Of a stretch of DNA of 20,308 bases, positions 19,633 to 20,308 are shown in pieces. The notes below the pieces were generated by a model. The model searched no databases. It worked only from the letters and a program-made list of their open reading frames with translations, and was not told where the DNA came from. How positions within the stretch are numbered: the stretch's first letter is position 1; the number at the start of each line of letters is the position of its first letter. This DNA comes from Chlamydomonas sphaeroides (lineage: Eukaryota; Chlorophyta; Chlorophyceae; Chlamydomonadales; Chlamydomonadaceae), in NCBI GenBank assembly GCA_001662425.1, contig BDDC01001423.1, positions 6,181 through 26,488 on the forward strand, given 5' to 3'. A program made the translations under genes and the position numbers.

Positions 19633-20308
19633 GCAGCGCGCAGCGCGGAGCGCAACCCACTGCAGCGGCGGCAGCCGGTGCCGCTTCCTGCCGCGCTGCC
19701 GCGGTGTTCGCGCCCAGCTGCTGCTAATGCTGCTGCTGCGGCGGCGGCGGCGGCGGCCCGAGGCGACAGCAGGCATCGCATGCTGTGATGTTGTGGGGGC
19801 AGCCCCGGATGCGGCGGCTGCTCTGGGCGCCAGCGGGTGTCAGCGTCGGCCCGTACTGCCTCCAGGCCGCAGCCGTGGCGCCGCAGCCGGCTGTGGCGTG
19901 GTGGGCGCTGGCGTCCTCGCGGCAGCAGCGGCAGCGGCGGGTTTGGAGTCTCGCCTGGCAGCCGACGCCGCGTGCACCCCTATTCGAGCCGCTACCTGGG
20001 CGGGCAGGGGTGGGCCCGGGTCTGGCTGGAGCCGCCCCGACCCAGGGCACCTGCCGCAAGCGTCTGGCGATGGCGCTAGGCCCCAGGACCGCCGCCCGGC
20101 GTGGCGCGGCTTGGAGGAGTGATGTGCCGTGAGGCGGCGCGGGGCCGTTGCCTGTGAACGCCGGGCGGCGGCGGTCGGCAGTGGCGGTGTGGACAGGGGC
20201 CATGGAGGGGGCTGCGGGGCACTCGGTGGCTCCCGGTGCAGGAGGAGGGCTGACATCGCGGTTCGGTCGCTGGTGGCTGGGCGTGGGAGCTCCGCCTAGG
20301 ATAATTGT
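19633..20308 (+). other. 3' flank of RPF1
   Basis: Non-coding sequence after the RPF1 stop. It carries a trinucleotide tract of GCT then GCG units at about 19731-19757. No plus-strand TGTAA is present before the window ends, so the RPF1 polyadenylation site is probably beyond 20308. No further gene is recognisable. Confidence 0.5.
19731..19757 (+). repeat. (CTG/CGG) trinucleotide repeat in the RPF1 3' UTR
   Basis: Three CTG/GCT-type units run directly into six GGC-type units. It is a short microsatellite in the transcribed, untranslated part of RPF1. Confidence 0.8.

Noticed and set aside
1..20308. Bacterial-type systems, CRISPR arrays, phage or transposase genes, tRNA or rRNA genes
   Set aside because: None seen: no regularly spaced direct repeats, no integrase or transposase motifs, no cloverleaf or rRNA signature. 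The split genes and nucleolar and organelle proteins fit a eukaryotic nuclear genome.

Overview
The window reads as nuclear DNA of a GC-rich green alga of the Chlamydomonas/Volvox type. Genes are split into many short exons. Introns begin GTGAGN, GTGCGN or GTNNGN and end (C)AG. Intron and flanking DNA is very GC-rich with long spurious open frames, and the recognisable proteins have plant or algal relatives. Nothing bacterial (operon, Shine-Dalgarno site, phage, insertion sequence, CRISPR array) is visible. All exon models below were joined by hand from splice signals, reading phase and protein-family similarity; no transcript data were available.

Layout, left to right. Positions 1-1322 hold no recognisable gene and are probably 3' flank. 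A nine-exon minus-strand gene (4312 to 1323) encodes a 335-residue mitochondrial carrier most like the plant uncoupling protein PUMP3/UCP3. A five-exon minus-strand gene (6365 to 5274) encodes bacterial-type translation initiation factor IF-1 with an N-terminal extension that looks like an organelle transit peptide. A five-exon minus-strand gene (9699 to 7860) encodes a 161-residue group I truncated haemoglobin ending in a CaaX-like CSIM motif. After about 2.9 kb without a recognisable gene, a six-exon minus-strand gene (15270 to 12570) encodes a 262-residue protein. Its C-terminal half is a truncated globin, and its N-terminal half looks like a second, heavily reduced globin domain. A divergent, nine-exon plus-strand gene (15739 to 19632) encodes RPF1, a Brix-domain ribosome assembly factor. 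The rest is its 3' flank.

The four minus-strand genes run head to tail and RPF1 shares a 468-bp divergent promoter region with the two-domain globin gene. Function is mixed, as expected in a eukaryotic genome: two organelle proteins (carrier, IF-1), two haemoglobin-family proteins and one nucleolar protein. No operon-like cooperation is implied.

The best candidates for something undescribed are the globins. Ungapped alignment with Chlamydomonas truncated haemoglobins puts Gln216 at the proximal-histidine position of the second domain of the 262-residue protein, and a histidine at E10. The first domain appears to have lost the E-F region altogether. The single-domain globin keeps the expected haem ligands but adds a possible prenylation signal.
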